Source: Petaurus breviceps papuanus
Taxonomy: Eukaryota; Chordata; Mammalia; Diprotodontia; Petauridae
Assembly (NCBI GenBank): GCA_028583685.1
Contig: JAMXIF010000058.1
Span: 17,828,529-17,892,528, forward strand
Direction of reading: 5' to 3'
DNA: 64,000 nt
Shown here: piece after piece, positions 43,526-54,519 of the stretch
Layout: each line of letters starts with the position of its first letter
Position numbering within the stretch: the first letter of the stretch is position 1
The notes under the pieces: generated by a model
The model's input: the letters and a program-made list of their open reading frames with translations, nothing else
Database searches by the model: none
Told to the model about the DNA's origin: nothing
Made by a program: the position numbers and the translations under genes

Positions 43526-44114
43526 CCCAGTTCATTATATAAGACCAGGGCAGAGCTGCTATGAATGGAAACACGGCTGGCTTGACCACTTCCTCCCTTT
43601 ATTTTCCATTGTAGTTAAACACTGGCCTTGTTGAAGTATCACACTGTGACCTGGACTTAAATCACTCAAAAAACTCCAACCCACATACATACCCTGTTCA
43701 GACAGTCATCATTTCATCATTTCTCAACCAAACTGCTTCAACTCTTAAACACAAAGTTGCCTTTAGGATTGCAGTCTGTTTTTCCCTTTTCGTTCCTCTT
43801 CTCCCTTTCTCTTCAAATTCTGTGCATTATATGTGAATTTGGATTGTGGCTTTTCTTTTTTTGTTTCAGAACTGAGGTTACATAGCCTTACTTAAGGGGA
43901 AAAAAAAGCCTGGGTAGGTTTGTCCCTCCTCTTTTTTGTGGATTAGCCTAACGGTAGGTAACTTTTTCTTAAAAGGTATTGAGACATTCCTCTTGGATTT
44001 GGTTGGTTGAGGGGACTAAGGAATAATGCTGTTGTTGTCATTTCCTCATTGTAATGCAACCCTTCTTAATTCCAATGCATTCCCTCTGTTAAGTACCTCC
44101 CATTTTCCTGCATA
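43526..44114. other. Sequence with no recognised feature
   Basis: No supported element. Confidence 0.45.
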
Positions 44115-44272
44115 TAGCTAGCTTACTAAATATTTGTTTGTATCTCCCTCATTAGACTCTAAGTTCCTTGAGGGCAGACTGTCATTTGTCTTTTTTTGTT
44201 TCCTCAATGCTTAGCACAGTGCCCACCATATGGTAGGTCAAGTCTTAATAAGTGTCTAATTAATGATTGTTT
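44115..44272 (+). repeat. L2 LINE 3' end
   Basis: tctccctcattagactctaag, ttccttgagggcagactg, gcttagcacagtgcccacc, taataagtgtctaatt. Confidence 0.82.
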
Positions 44273-44819
44273 AATAAAGCAACCTCTAGTGTGCACTGAG
44301 GGACTCAACCGAGGTTTGGCGGAGGGATTGCAATAAGAATTTCCCTCAGCTGAATTAGCTCCAGGCATTCTTGATGCCTACCCTTGTTAAATGACCTTCT
44401 GCTAAAGCTAGGTAAATCTCGTTTTGTTAACTGTTGAATGACCTATGAGTATCTCATTTTGTTCCAAAATTGAGCCTAAAGTACCAGGGGCCTGTCCTGA
44501 ATTAGACATAACTCAGAATGTCTTCCTATCCTCAGAATTTTATATGGAGTTTGAAGACCAATTTAAATGACTTTCCCAAAGTGTGTTTGTGATTTTGTTG
44601 GAGATTTGCACTAAGGATTAGGTATCATCATTTTAAGTTTAAAGTTCCTGGATCCTACTTTTTCAGTATTTCCAGGCTAAGATTCAGTTCAACAAACCAT
44701 GAGGCCACCATCTTGTTTAAGGTATTATGGTAGTCCCTGTAGTTTCCAGGATGAGTTGATCTCAAGCCTTGTTCTTGAATTTGTAATCTTAATTCTTACT
44801 GAGCCTTTAACTACTAAAT
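44273..44819. other. Sequence with no recognised feature
   Basis: No supported element. Confidence 0.45.
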
Positions 44820-45080
44820 GGGTATTGCCTCAGACAAAATGAGACCTGGGAAAGACCTTAGCTTAAAAGGACCAAGACCTCCCACTTCATCCAGAGCCAT
44901 CACCAGTCATCCTGACCTATGTCTTGTTACTGGACTCTGATGACTAGAGGAGGGAGTGAGGCTGATGACTTTACCCAGCTCCATCTCACTTAAATCTAAC
45001 TCACTTTCAAATCAAAACATCACCCTTTTGACGTCAATGAAGACAAATGAAGGGCAAACAACAGCAATCTTATGGGAGGA
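44820..45080 (+). repeat. Element G (unnamed dispersed repeat), best copy
   Basis: ttgcctcagacaaaatgag, agaccttagcttaaaaggacc, catcctgacctatgtcttg, ggctgatgactttacc, gaagggcaaacaacagc. Ends in an ACA-rich tail like a SINE. Partial copies at 33765 (antisense) and 34240 (sense). Confidence 0.6.
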
Positions 45081-45714
45081 AGAACAAGTACAAAAATTAA
45101 TTAGGACAAAGAGGAGCATGAAATATGTATAAAGGAGAGACCTAAGCATAAGCTAAGGGAGCCATCTAGTTTGCTCTCCAAACTTTCCAATTTCTGGATA
45201 AGATAATGATTGTGGATCAGTGGTGTTTTTTTTTGGGGGGGGGGCGGGGGGAAGGTGGAGGAAGGGAGGGAAGGAATGGATGCTCCTTGGGCAGTCAATT
45301 AAGCCATGTTTAATAATGATTAAGTAGCATAGCAATAACTTTTTTTTGCAATAACTTTTATTGAAGAGGATGTGTTCCAATGGCATACATCTTAGTCTGA
45401 AACATCCTGATAGAAGTGAAAATAACATGGGAGGCACAGAGTGTTCCAGAACATCTGATTAAGTGGATGGGTCAAAGATATCATTAAATACTCACCGAAA
45501 GAATGTATGATGTGCTGGGAAATATGAAACAAGACCTGGGAGATTTGGGGGCAAAGGAATGGCAGGGTAGGATATGAGTTAAGGGGATTGGGTTACATGA
45601 TTACCAAAGGTCTTGTCCAGCTTTTTCCCTCAGGGAAGCAGAGAGCCTTCTAGATTATAAAACCGTAGAATGTTAAAGGTAGAGGGCATCTGGGGAGGTC
45701 ATTCATTCAAGGGA
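45081..45714. other. Sequence with no recognised feature apart from a G-run
   Basis: A T8 then G-rich tract lies at 45228-45252 and a short duplicated aataactttt near 45330-45360. MIR-C-like words begin near 45660. Confidence 0.4.
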
Positions 45715-45950
45715 CTCTTAACCTTTTCATGTTATGTTGGTGGAAGCCTATGAACCTCAACTTAGAATAAAGTTTTTAAAGGTTTTAATGTTTTTAAGTA
45801 ATTGAAGGAAATACTGAATTTCAGTTAGAAGTTGGTGTAAATAAAGATGGGATTATTTCTCCCATCCAAGTTATTGGGTCTCCCCACCCTGAAATCTACT
45901 CTTGGATTTCAAGGGGAGGTTGGTTTGTGGACTCCAGGTTAATAACCTAC
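45715..45950. mobile_element. hAT-type non-autonomous element
   Basis: Left end gggactcttaaccttttcatg, centre gtttttaaaggttttaatg...ttgaaggaaatac, right end tttgtggactccaggttaataac. Inverted ends as in the copies at 1425 and 35140. Confidence 0.55.
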
Positions 45951-46189
45951 TCTAACTACCTTGTTTTGCAGATGAGGAAACTGAGGCCTTGAAGGGTTAA
46001 GTGATTTACTGAATCATATTAAGTAGTCAGTGGCATAGCTAAGGCTCAAGGAAGGCTTAAAGGAAATTCATTTTTTTAAGATTAAAAAAAAAAAAAGATG
46101 AACACACAAAAGCCTGAGAGATGTAACCTATGAAAAGCCTTTGATATTAAGTGTAATGGGTCAGTTTATCAATGATCATAACCAGCTGA

Positions 46190-46345
46190 TAGGAAGTCCA
46201 CTGATTTGATGGAGGCAAGGGGTGGGGTTAGAGGACAGGAGGACCTCAGGGTGATTAAGTTTCTTACTCAAGGTCACGTATCTGAGGCAGAATTTGAACC
46301 TCAATTTTCCTGAATTCAAGTCCATCATTCTCAGCTTCTCTACAC
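46190..46345 (-). repeat. SINE fragment (MIR/WSINE-like)
   Basis: ttcttactcaaggtcacg, tctgaggcagaatttgaacc, cctgaattcaagtcc. Confidence 0.5.
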
Positions 46346-46424
46346 CCCCAGCACCTAGATAAAGTATCCTTAAGTGCTGCCTGATCCACTCAGTCATGCA
46401 ACCTCTATATGACCCAGTTTAATA

Positions 46425-46571
46425 AGAATAATAACTCAGATTTATATAGTGCTTCATAAATGCCAGGCACTCTGCTAAGTGATGTACAATCATTATGTCA
46501 TTTGATCCTGACAATAGCCTAGGAGGTGTGTACTATCATTATCCCCATTTTACATTCAAGGAAACTGAGGG
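46425..46571 (-). repeat. MIR-family SINE
   Basis: tttatatagtgcttcataaatg, ccaggcactctgctaag, atttgatcctgacaatagcc, ccccattttacattcaagg. Confidence 0.75.
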
Positions 46572-46630
46572 GACCCTTGGACTGAATCCAAACTTCACAG
46601 AACAAATCCCTTTAATAAAAGGATTTGTTC

Positions 46631-46786
46631 TTTTTGTTTTGTTTTTTTGGAGGGGCAATTGGGGTTAAGTGATTTGCCCAAGGTCACACAGCTAGTAAGT
46701 GTTAAGTGTCTGAGGCCGAATTTGAACTCAGGTCCTCCTGACTCCAGGACCAGCGCTCTATTCATTGTACCACCTAGTCACCCCAA
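46631..46786 (-). repeat. WSINE1-type SINE
   Basis: tttggaggggcaattggggtt, ctagtaagtgttaagtgtctg, accacctagtcacccc. Target duplication gatttgttct at 46621-46630 and 46787-46796 (one base variation in the flank). Confidence 0.9.
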
Positions 46787-47084
46787 CGATTTGTTCTATA
46801 AAACTAGGATTCAGCCAAAAGACCACACCCCGGGATCTAGAGACCCTGTGTGACTTCAAGGCCAAGGTTTCTCCACCCCTGGGTAGATGTAGTGAATCAA
46901 GTGAAAGAAGACCTTGAAAGCCAACCTGAAGAGTTATGAGCCCAAAGTAATGTGACTAATTAAGAAAAAAAAAAAAACATCTAATGACTTTACAATCATT
47001 GCAATGTTTGAGCATGGAGTGATGATATGATTAAACCTTTATGAGCAGGATGATACTGGTTTGGGAGATAGAATGCCTCAGCAG

Positions 47085-47265
47085 AGAAAGTATGAGATCT
47101 GGAGTTGAAGGACCTGGGTTCAAATTCTGACTCTGCTATTTACTCTCTGTGGGACTTTAGGCAAGTCATTTAACCTCTTTGGCCTCAACTTTCCCTTCTA
47201 TAAAATGTTGATGTTGAACTAAATGGCTTCTAAGATCCCTACTAACTCTGAATCAGTGGGGCTAA
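47085..47265 (+). repeat. MIR-C SINE
   Basis: gagatctggagttgaagg, gggttcaaattctgactc, taacctctttggcctc, aaatggcttctaagatccc. Confidence 0.75.
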
Positions 47266-47349
47266 GTTTGATGTAACAAGGAGAATGTGGTGGTAGAGAG
47301 GGCATGCCAACTCTAGCAGCAGATAATAAGGGTCAATATAATAAGAACT

Positions 47350-47412
47350 GCTATTAGAATGGAAATTTGTTTTCCATTCTAAATTAATTTTGTTTGTTTT
47401 CCAAACAAAAAC
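47350..47412. repeat. Two adjacent short inverted repeats
   Basis: gaatggaaatttgttttccattc, with arms gaatgga(a) and ttccattc, is followed by tttgttt...ccaaacaaa. Each could fold into a hairpin. No known element is associated. Confidence 0.55.
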
Positions 47413-47480
47413 ACTTGAACTAAGCTTTTCTTTTGAAAGAAATCAGGTTGCACAATAATATTAGCTAATATTTAAATGAG

Positions 47481-47697
47481 GGCATCTGGGTGGCACAGTC
47501 AGTTGAGTGTTAGGATGTACCTGAATTTAAAGCTTAGCAGCTGTGTGATCCTGGGCAAGTCACTTAACCCTGTTTACCTCAGTTTCTTCAGTCAGAAAAT
47601 GAGCTGGAGAAGGAAATGGTGAACCAGTCCAGTATCTTTGCCAAGGAAGACCCTAAACAGGATCACAAAGAGACTGAAATGACTAAACAACAACAAA
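47481..47697 (+). repeat. SINE-A
   Basis: gcatctgggtggcacag head, gcagctgtgtgatcctggg, gagctggagaaggaaatgg, gactaaacaacaacaa. A short antisense MIR3 start follows (47698-47757). Confidence 0.85.
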
Positions 47698-47801
47698 CAT
47701 TTATATTGTGCTTTAAAGTTTGCAAAGGGCTTTGCATATTATCTTATCATATGAGAAATGGATTGGATGGTTTCAAGAAACATGGACAAGGAAAAAACAA
47801 T

Positions 47802-47912
47802 AGAATCATAGGTTCATAGAATGTTTGAACTGGAAGGGACCTTAAAGGCCAACCCTTCATTTTACAGCTTTAGAAACTGAGGTCCAGAGTGCTTATATGA
47901 GTGGGTCTATTA
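47802..47912 (-). repeat. MIR-C SINE fragment
   Basis: aatcataggttcatagaatg, gaactggaagggacc, cccttcattttacagc, then an A-run. Confidence 0.65.
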
Positions 47913-47954
47913 AAAAAAAAAAAAAAGGAATGACATCTACTTCCCTATCTACTC

Positions 47955-48125
47955 CTTAGTTTTTTGTTTTTGTTTTTTTGCTTTTTGGAGGGGGGAAGGT
48001 AGAGCAACTAGGGTTAAGTGACTTGCCCAAGGTCACACAGCTAGTAAGTGTTAAGTGCCTAAGGCCGGATTTGAACTCAGGTCCTTCTGACTCCAGGGCC
48101 AGTGCTCTATTCACTTGCACCACCA
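47955..48125 (-). repeat. WSINE1-type SINE
   Basis: tttttgctttttggagggg, gtgacttgcccaaggtcac, ccagggccagtgctctattc. Confidence 0.9.
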
Positions 48126-48304
48126 CTGGATTTTTTTTTTTTAGGAAATAAATCAGGAGGAATATCTGAGCAAATTGTCATGTGTGGATATAATGGAAAA
48201 TTATTGTATCACAAGAAAGTGGATATGAGAAATTCAGAGAAATTTGGGTCATATGTATGATCTGATGCATCAAGAAGAAAACAGGGTCACAATTTGCAAA
48301 GTTA

Positions 48305-49665
48305 AACAACGTGAAATGAATCAGAATTCAGATGAGTAAAATACCAATCTTTATTATGGAAGACTGATGATGAAATCCATTGCTCTCTTCTCAATAGAGA
48401 GGCAGCGGGCCCTCAATACAGAATTTTCTTTGTGTTGTTGGATATGATTCTTCTGTCAGATTGTTTTGCTTGTTTCTCTCTGTTATTGGGAAGTGACAAA
48501 GATAACTGTAATGTAATGCCAAGAAAAGGCAACTTCCCAAGGTTCAGAATACCAGCATAGGTGCTCTCCATTTTATTCAGTGACCAACCAAGAACAGAGA
48601 AGGTCAAAATATGACATCATTCCAAATACAGCATTTACTAAGTGATTAAATAATCTCCAAGAACTACCCCACCCGAGGACCTTACATTCATTCAATCAAT
48701 TACAAAGTCCCTGTTCTAAATACTACTCCACCCCTAGGCTGTACCTTCATTTAGTCCACCACAAAGCCCCTCTTCTCAAATGGAGATCAGTTTCCAATCA
48801 TAAGTAAAGTACATTCATTTGTTCAATCATAGAACACAAAAAGGTCAAAAGTTCCCCACCCCTGGATCACAATTGAATCTACCCCAGAGTTACAAGTTTA
48901 AGCACAGCACTTAATACCCAAATGGAGGTCTTTTCTTCATCTTGAAGAGGCAAGTTCTCAGCAATCTTTGTTCCTGCAGAGACAAAGCTTAGCAAGGCAA
49001 CAAGATACATTGCCAGTCTCTTCATTAATTCATCCTCTGTCTGCAGAACAGTCCTAGGACCCCTGAAAACATTAGCAAAACCTTCTCCCAGGATTTCTGT
49101 AAACATACAACAAGAAAATCCTTCTTCAGGGCTTTGGAACCAACAGAAAGGTTCCCAGACCCCTGCAACAACAGCACTGTCCTTCACCGGTGGACAGCAT
49201 TCACTCTCTGTCTGCAGGACAGTCTCAGTAGCTCTGAACCAACAGAAAGGTTCCAGGACTTCTGCAACAACAGGACTGTCTTTCACCAGTGGACAAATCT
49301 GGCAAAACAACATCAAAACAGACAAAGTACCAGCAAAACATCCATGTCTCCTCAGTCCTTGGCAGCTCTGGGTGGCAGCTCTCAAAAGTCCTGGGCAATT
49401 CAAAGTGGCCCTCAGCAATCCTCTCAATCTCTCTCTGCCTCCAAAAGGGTGCTTCCAAAAAGTTCTTCTGCCTCTCTCTTGTGTCTCTCCAAATCTATGT
49501 CACCAGCTCCTCCCAGTTCATGTCTCCCTTTTCATGTCAACAAGTCCATCCCACAGGTGGGATTAACAAGCTCTGGGTTTTAACACAATCAATTTGAAAA
49601 CCAAGCCAAAACAGGGGAATCTTTATATTCCATTACTATCACAATAACGAAAACACAAAAACATA
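48305..49665 (-). mobile_element. LTR-like fossil, about 1.36 kb, with an open stretch and an internal tandem repeat
   Basis: On the minus strand the block starts with TAATGGAATATAAAGA and runs to two poly(A)-type signals (caataaaatgg near 48580 and ataataaagatt near 48350). Its start resembles that of the LTR-like block at 38.8-39.3 kb. A 182-codon open stretch (49427-48879) has no recognisable domain. Within it a unit of about 100 bases is repeated (49128-49197 and 49230-49297, both containing accaacagaaaggttcc). An LTR/ERV origin is inferred from layout only. Old and not named. Confidence 0.35.
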
Positions 49666-49684
49666 TGAACAATACTTTTCCTTT

Positions 49685-49880
49685 TTAAAAAGTTTTATCT
49701 ATTTTTGATTTATGGAATAAAATGAGCATTTCCATAATGTAGCATAATTTTAAAATGATGATTGCACATGCTGCAAATCTCTGTGTATCACTTGTTATTC
49801 CTTTTAAATATATAATAAAGTTATCATGTAAATTTTTTCCTTTTTTCTTTCCTTCCCACCCTCTAGACACAAATAAAGGA
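49685..49880 (-). repeat. Old L1 3'-UTR fragment
   Basis: aaatgagcatttccataatg, gattgcacatgctgcaaatc, ccttttaaatatataataaag. Confidence 0.55.
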
Positions 49881-49889
49881 GTCAGGTTA

Positions 49890-50365
49890 CACAGTAATAA
49901 TATTAACTAACATTTATATGGTGATTCAAGGTATGCAAAATGCTTTACAAATATTATCCCATTGTATCTTCACAACAACTCTAGAAGTTAGGCAGGGGTA
50001 TGCTAGAGGTTTTACAGGTAAGAACCTAAACAGGTAAATGTTTAACAACTGGTTCTCTGGAGAGAGAAATGAATGTACAATACACTTTTAAGTTTAATCT
50101 TCACCATTAAGATTTTACCCATCACTTTTTAAAGTCTGGACAATTGACAAAACCATAAATCAAGTCCTGATTTGTAGCTTTTTGCTGATTTCCAAAGTGT
50201 AAATGCTCATGCTGAACATCTAACAATTCCACTAATGAATTGTCTCTAACACATGTGTTATTATTATTCCCATTTTACAGATGAGGAAACTGTTAGATTT
50301 GAGCCAAAGTTCTTCCTGACTCTAGGTCCAGTGCTTTTAGACCCATTGTGCCCCTTAGTGGCCTA
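49890..50365 (-). repeat. MIR3-like SINE in two parts
   Basis: 49890-50030 (acatttatatggtgattc, caaaatgctttacaaatatt, cttcacaacaactctag) and 50250-50365 (attattcccattttacagatg, cctgactctaggtccagtgc). The 220 bases between them are unrecognised, probably an insertion. Confidence 0.6.
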
Positions 50366-50369
50366 ATCT

Positions 50370-50964
50370 ATAACATCTTCCACATGTAAAGGGATTTACC
50401 ATCTGCCAAGGTCCTTCCAAAGGGCTGTCACCTACTTCATTCATTTGATCCTTATAATGACACTGCGGCTGGCAGGGTAGGTGTTAGTACCATGGAATAA
50501 TTAAAAGAAGCTTGCATATGGAGTTAGGGGCTTTAGGTTACAATTCTTGCTCTATGTTTCATTCTCTGTATGATCTTGGGGTGAGTTTTTTCACCTTTCT
50601 GGCCTTCATTTTTTAGACCCATAGCTTTAGAGTTGGAAGGGACCTTGGAAGGCTAGTTTGTCCAGTGCACTCACTTAAAGCCAAGAAAGGTTTAGTGACC
50701 ACCTTGATGTCATGCAGGTTAAATAAGAGGCAGATCCAGCATACAAACCCAGGCTGTGATCACTGTAAAATGGGGGTATTGGATTAGCTCAGGGGTGTTA
50801 TGAATGGACCCCTTCTCAGGATCACACTTTTAAATAATTGAAGGAAATGCTAAATTTAAGTTAGAGATAAAGATCAGTTTTTTTACATCCAAGGTTATGG
50901 AAATCTATCTGTGAACTCCCAGGGAATTAGGAAATCTTGGATTAGATGATCTTTAAGGTTCATT
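50370..50964. repeat. Mosaic of MIR-type SINEs and a hAT-type fragment
   Basis: An antisense MIR piece (50370-50475) is followed by a sense MIR-C (50490-50600). That MIR-C is interrupted by an antisense MIR-C (50612-50758), continues gtaaaatgggggtattggatt (50764-50784), is interrupted again by a hAT-type fragment (50788-50935) and then resumes ttggattagatgatctttaagg. Confidence 0.55.
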
Positions 50965-51193
50965 TTGGGCAGCTAGAGCACTAGGCCTAGAGTCTGGAAG
51001 ACTCATCTTACTGAATTCAAATATGACCTCAAACACTTACTAGTTGTATGACCCTGGGCAAGTCACTTAACCCTGTTTTTCTCAGTTTCTTCATCTGTAA
51101 AATGAGCTGGAGAAGGAAATGGAAAACCATTCCAGTATCTCTTCCAAGAAAACCCCCAATGGGGTCACAAAGAGCTGGAAATTACTGAACAAC
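50965..51193 (+). repeat. SINE-A inserted in a MIR-C
   Basis: ttgggcagctagagc head (deleted near the start), gagctggagaaggaaatgg, actgaacaac end. Target duplication aaggttcatt at 50955-50964 and 51194-51203. Confidence 0.9.
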
Positions 51194-51224
51194 AAGGTTC
51201 ATTGTAGCTCTGCCTCCTATGATT

Positions 51225-51350
51225 CCAGTATCCTCATCTTATAGATGAGGAAAATGAGGATCAGAAAAACATAGTGGCTTCTCCAAAGTCACAGGGCTTA
51301 AAAGCTGGCCCTAGACCCTGGGTTTTCTGACTCCCCAATGCTCTTGCATA
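51225..51350 (-). repeat. MIR-type SINE fragment
   Basis: cctcatcttatagatgagg, cttctccaaagtcacagg, ccctgggttttctgac. Confidence 0.6.
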
Positions 51351-51394
51351 CCACACCCTTTGGGATAAGGCTGATGTACAGGGGCACACTGCAA

Positions 51395-51408
51395 ACACCA
51401 GGTGGTAG
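51395..51408 (+). promoter_or_regulatory. CTCF-like site
   Basis: acaccaggtggtag matches the CTCF core except at two positions. Same words as the sites at 22598 and 55109. Motif match only. Confidence 0.35.
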
Positions 51409-52114
51409 TATTCCAGAGTGAGCTGACTCACCCAGTGGAGGATAATTAATGGTTAGATCTCCTAGGGCACTTGGCTTTGCATCTGCCCACTTGCTATGGT
51501 CTATTTTCCACTCAGCCCATCAATTGAGCAACGTTAAGGAAAAAAAACAACCTAGCAGAGGTTGTAAAGAAATGCTATCATTTGTAACCTTACAAAGGAG
51601 CCAGCAGCTATAGGGGTCTGGAAGTAATATAAACTTAAGCCAAAGGACTGGTGCATTGGTTTAAAAGAAATCTACTTAAAAGCTGGTATGTGAGTTTACT
51701 AAGGGAACGGAACCATTGGCAAGGATGCTAAAGATTTATGGAATGCGTTTTTGGGAAGGATTAGGGGATAAGACATGTTACTCCTTATGAACTTGGGAGT
51801 TAGGAGAGCAGCTTCCAGGGTGCATCGATTTTTAAAGGATTCAAGATTTCTTTTCTTTTTTTCAGATCTTGCCCTTGGGACCAAATTTAGTCCATACAGG
51901 AAATGCTAAAAATCATTTCCATCTGACACCCAGGAAGAGGCCTGGAAGCAGAGAACCAGTTTCTAGCTTGTCTTAAAAGCTACCTGTGAACTGTTCAGGA
52001 GAACCAAGTGAGCAGTTTCTGCTCAGAGGGACTAGTCCCTGCTGATTACCACCAGTTTTTAAAAAGGGGTTGCTGACCATACTTTGATGATTGATGAAAA
52101 AGAAGGAAAAGATG
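51409..52114. other. Sequence with no recognised feature
   Basis: About 700 bases free of recognised repeats. Confidence 0.45.
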
Positions 52115-52290
52115 ATTATAGGACACAAGATCAGAGATTTAGAGCTGAGAGGGGCCTTCCAAGCTAGCAAGTCCAACCACTCTTTCATTGTATAGATGAG
52201 GAAACTGAGGTAATTTAAGTGGCTTACCCAGAGGAAAACAACTGGAGTCAGGAACTGAGACTCTTTCAACTATATCATGCTGCCTCTCAA
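52115..52290 (-). repeat. MIR-C SINE
   Basis: gatcagagatttagagctgag, agcaagtccaaccactc, gatgaggaaactgagg, atatcatgctgcctc. Confidence 0.78.
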
Positions 52291-52604
52291 AGGCACATGA
52301 ATGAGTGATCCACCCACAAAGGGCCAGCAGTTTTGAATGTTACATGAAAAGGAAATCAGGGAGGGCCCTTTACTTGTCTGTACCATGAGGAGTTGAACTG
52401 TCTGAAGTTCCTTCCAGTTCTAAATGCTATAATTAAAAAAAAATTCTTTTGTTGCTATAGTTGTCTTTTCTAGACTACTGACCCACTGCAAATAAAGAGC
52501 CAGACCCAGACCCAAAGGGCACCAGGCAGCGGATTTCCAGCAACGATGTCTGGCTATTCCTGCTTAGATATTTTCCCCAGTATAGATGTGAGAGAAACCA
52601 GTGT

Positions 52605-52790
52605 CTGGGAAATTGATGATGGAGTGGAAAGAGTGTTGTATTTGGAAACAGAAGAACTCAGTTTAAACCTTGAATCTGTCATTTATCAGCAGGGGGACCT
52701 CTGGCAAATCACTTAACCTTTCTGGGTTTGTTTCCTCATCTGAAAAATGAGGAGATTGGACTACCTCTAACATTCTGTGATTCTGAATCA
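52605..52790 (+). repeat. MIR-C SINE
   Basis: gatggagtggaaagagtg, cagtttaaaccttgaatctg, caaatcacttaacctttctgg, gaggagattggactacc. Confidence 0.75.
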
Positions 52791-52867
52791 AAGGGCCCAA
52801 GATTGTTGGAAGCCGGGGTGGGAGGGCCAAAGCAGGAGGAAGTCAGGACGTCTGGAAAGTACCTACC

Positions 52868-52931
52868 TGTGGTAATTCAATTCAATTCAATTCATTTCAG
52901 GTCAATTCAACAAACACTTATTGACCTAGGT
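52868..52931 (-). repeat. L2 LINE 3' terminus with a short (AATTC)n
   Basis: gtaattcaattcaattc...tcaacaaacacttattgacc. The pentamer run is the usual expandable L2/CR1 terminal repeat. The LINE continues at 53386. Confidence 0.8.
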
Positions 52932-53385
52932 CAGTGGTTCCCATTCAGTGGTTCATAATGATCTTCCAAGGGATTCTCTATAAAAATTCTTTAATGGTGC
53001 CATCATAGGTAAATAATTGCAAGCAATATTATTTTGTTGTTGAGTCCCCATGTTGGGTTTTCTTAGCAAAGATACTAGAATGGTCTGCCATTTCCTTCTC
53101 TGGCCCATTTTATAGATGAAGAACTGAGTCAAACAGGGTTAAGTGAGTTGCCCAGGGTCACACAGCAACTAAGTGCAAACACTTAGGCCAGATTTAAACT
53201 CTTTTGAAGACAAGTCTTCCAGATTCCATGCCCAGGACTCTTATCTATTGAGCCACCTAGCTGGCCAAAGAATATTATGGGTAATCTATTTATTTACACT
53301 ACTGTGTTCACAGCACATTTTTTTTTTTTGTAGTTGCTATTGTTGTTTAAGTGACTTACCCAGAGGAAAACATTGGAAACCACTG
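52932..53385. mobile_element. hAT-type element inserted in the L2, itself carrying a SINE-A
   Basis: The ends are inverted: cagtggttcccat on the left, and acattggaaaccactg on the right. They are flanked by the 8-bp near-repeats acctaggt (52924-52931) and ggctaggt (53386-53393), the target-duplication length of hAT elements. Confidence 0.75.
53031..53266 (-). repeat. SINE-A inside the hAT-type element
   Basis: tgttgggttttcttagcaaag, ccatttccttctctggccc, cagggtcacacagcaac, gccacctagctggcc. Confidence 0.85.
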
Positions 53386-54189
53386 GGCTAGGTGTTAGGA
53401 ATACAGAGATAAAAATGAAAGGCCCTGCCCTCAAGAAGCTTACATTCTCGGTAACAGGCAATCAAGTAAGCAAATAATTACAGTACAAGGAAAATGAGGA
53501 GAGTGATGGCCACTAATGACTAGGGCCAGCAGATAAGGCTTCATTGAGCATATGGACCAGTGCTGAGCTTTGAAGACAAACAAATGTTTTGAGAGGCAGA
53601 GATGAGGAGAATGGGGGACAGGTCACATAAGTGCATGGAGGAAGGAGATGGAGCTTGGGGTTCAGAGAATGGCTAGGATTCCAGTTTGCCTGGAATGTAG
53701 GTTTTGTGAAAGGTAGGTGGGAACCTGAGGACCTTTAATGCCAGGCCACGGTATTTCTATTTTATCTTGCATTCAGCAGGGAGCCACTGAGGGGGTTTGA
53801 GCAAGGGAGTAACATGCTCTAACTTGTTCCTTACAAAGATTATTTTGGTGACATTGTGCAGGATATCTTGTACAGGGGAGAGACCGGAATTAGACTGATC
53901 AATTAGTAGTTTACAGCAATAGTTCAGGGGAGGGGTGATGAGCTCCTGAAATAGAATGGATGGTATGTGATTAGAAAGGAGGGGTTGAATGGAAAAAATA
54001 TTGAAGAGAGAGAAATGGTAAGAACTGATAATTGACTGGATGTGGATAGGGCAGGAAGGGTGAGGAAAAACTCAAGGGTAGTCCTGAGTTTAGGAACATG
54101 GGCGACTGGAAGGAGGCCAGTGCCATCCCCTGAAATAAAGAGTTTTGGAGAATGAATGGTTTTAGGAGATAATAGTATTAATGATTATA
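53386..54189 (-). repeat. L2/CR1-clade LINE, main part
   Basis: Antisense: ctaggtgttaggaatacag, gccctcaagaagcttacattc, ataaggcttcattgagcat, cagggagccactgaggg, ggaaggaggccagtgcc. Confidence 0.82.
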
Positions 54190-54330
54190 ACAATACACTT
54201 ACTGTTTCAGGGAGAGGGGAGAAGACGGAGGAAGGGATAAAATCTGGAACTCAAAACTTTAAAAAAACAATGGATGTTAAAATTGTTTTTACATGTAATT
54301 GGAGAAAAATAAAATATTATTTTTTAAAAA
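54190..54330 (+). repeat. L1/HAL1 3' end (single-tail type)
   Basis: gggagaggggagaagacgg, ctggaactcaaaactttaa, ttgtttttacatgtaattgg, then aaaataaaat. Matches the first of the two tails in the HAL1 at 57502. Confidence 0.72.
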
Positions 54331-54384
54331 TGTAAATAGTACTTTTCCACCCTGATTACGAGTAAAGATAATTTTCAACATTCA

Positions 54385-54500
54385 CTTTTTTAATAAGATT
54401 TTTAGTTCCAAATTTTTCTTCTTCCTTTTCCTTCCCTTCCTCCTCCCCAAGACAGCAAGCAAATCTGATATAGGTTATATATGTACAATCATGCTAAACA
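54385..54500 (-). repeat. L1 3'-UTR fragment
   Basis: ataagatttttagttcc, ccttcctcctccccaagac, ctgatataggttatatatg. Confidence 0.72.
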
Positions 54501-54519
54501 TAGAATAAAACATTATTAA

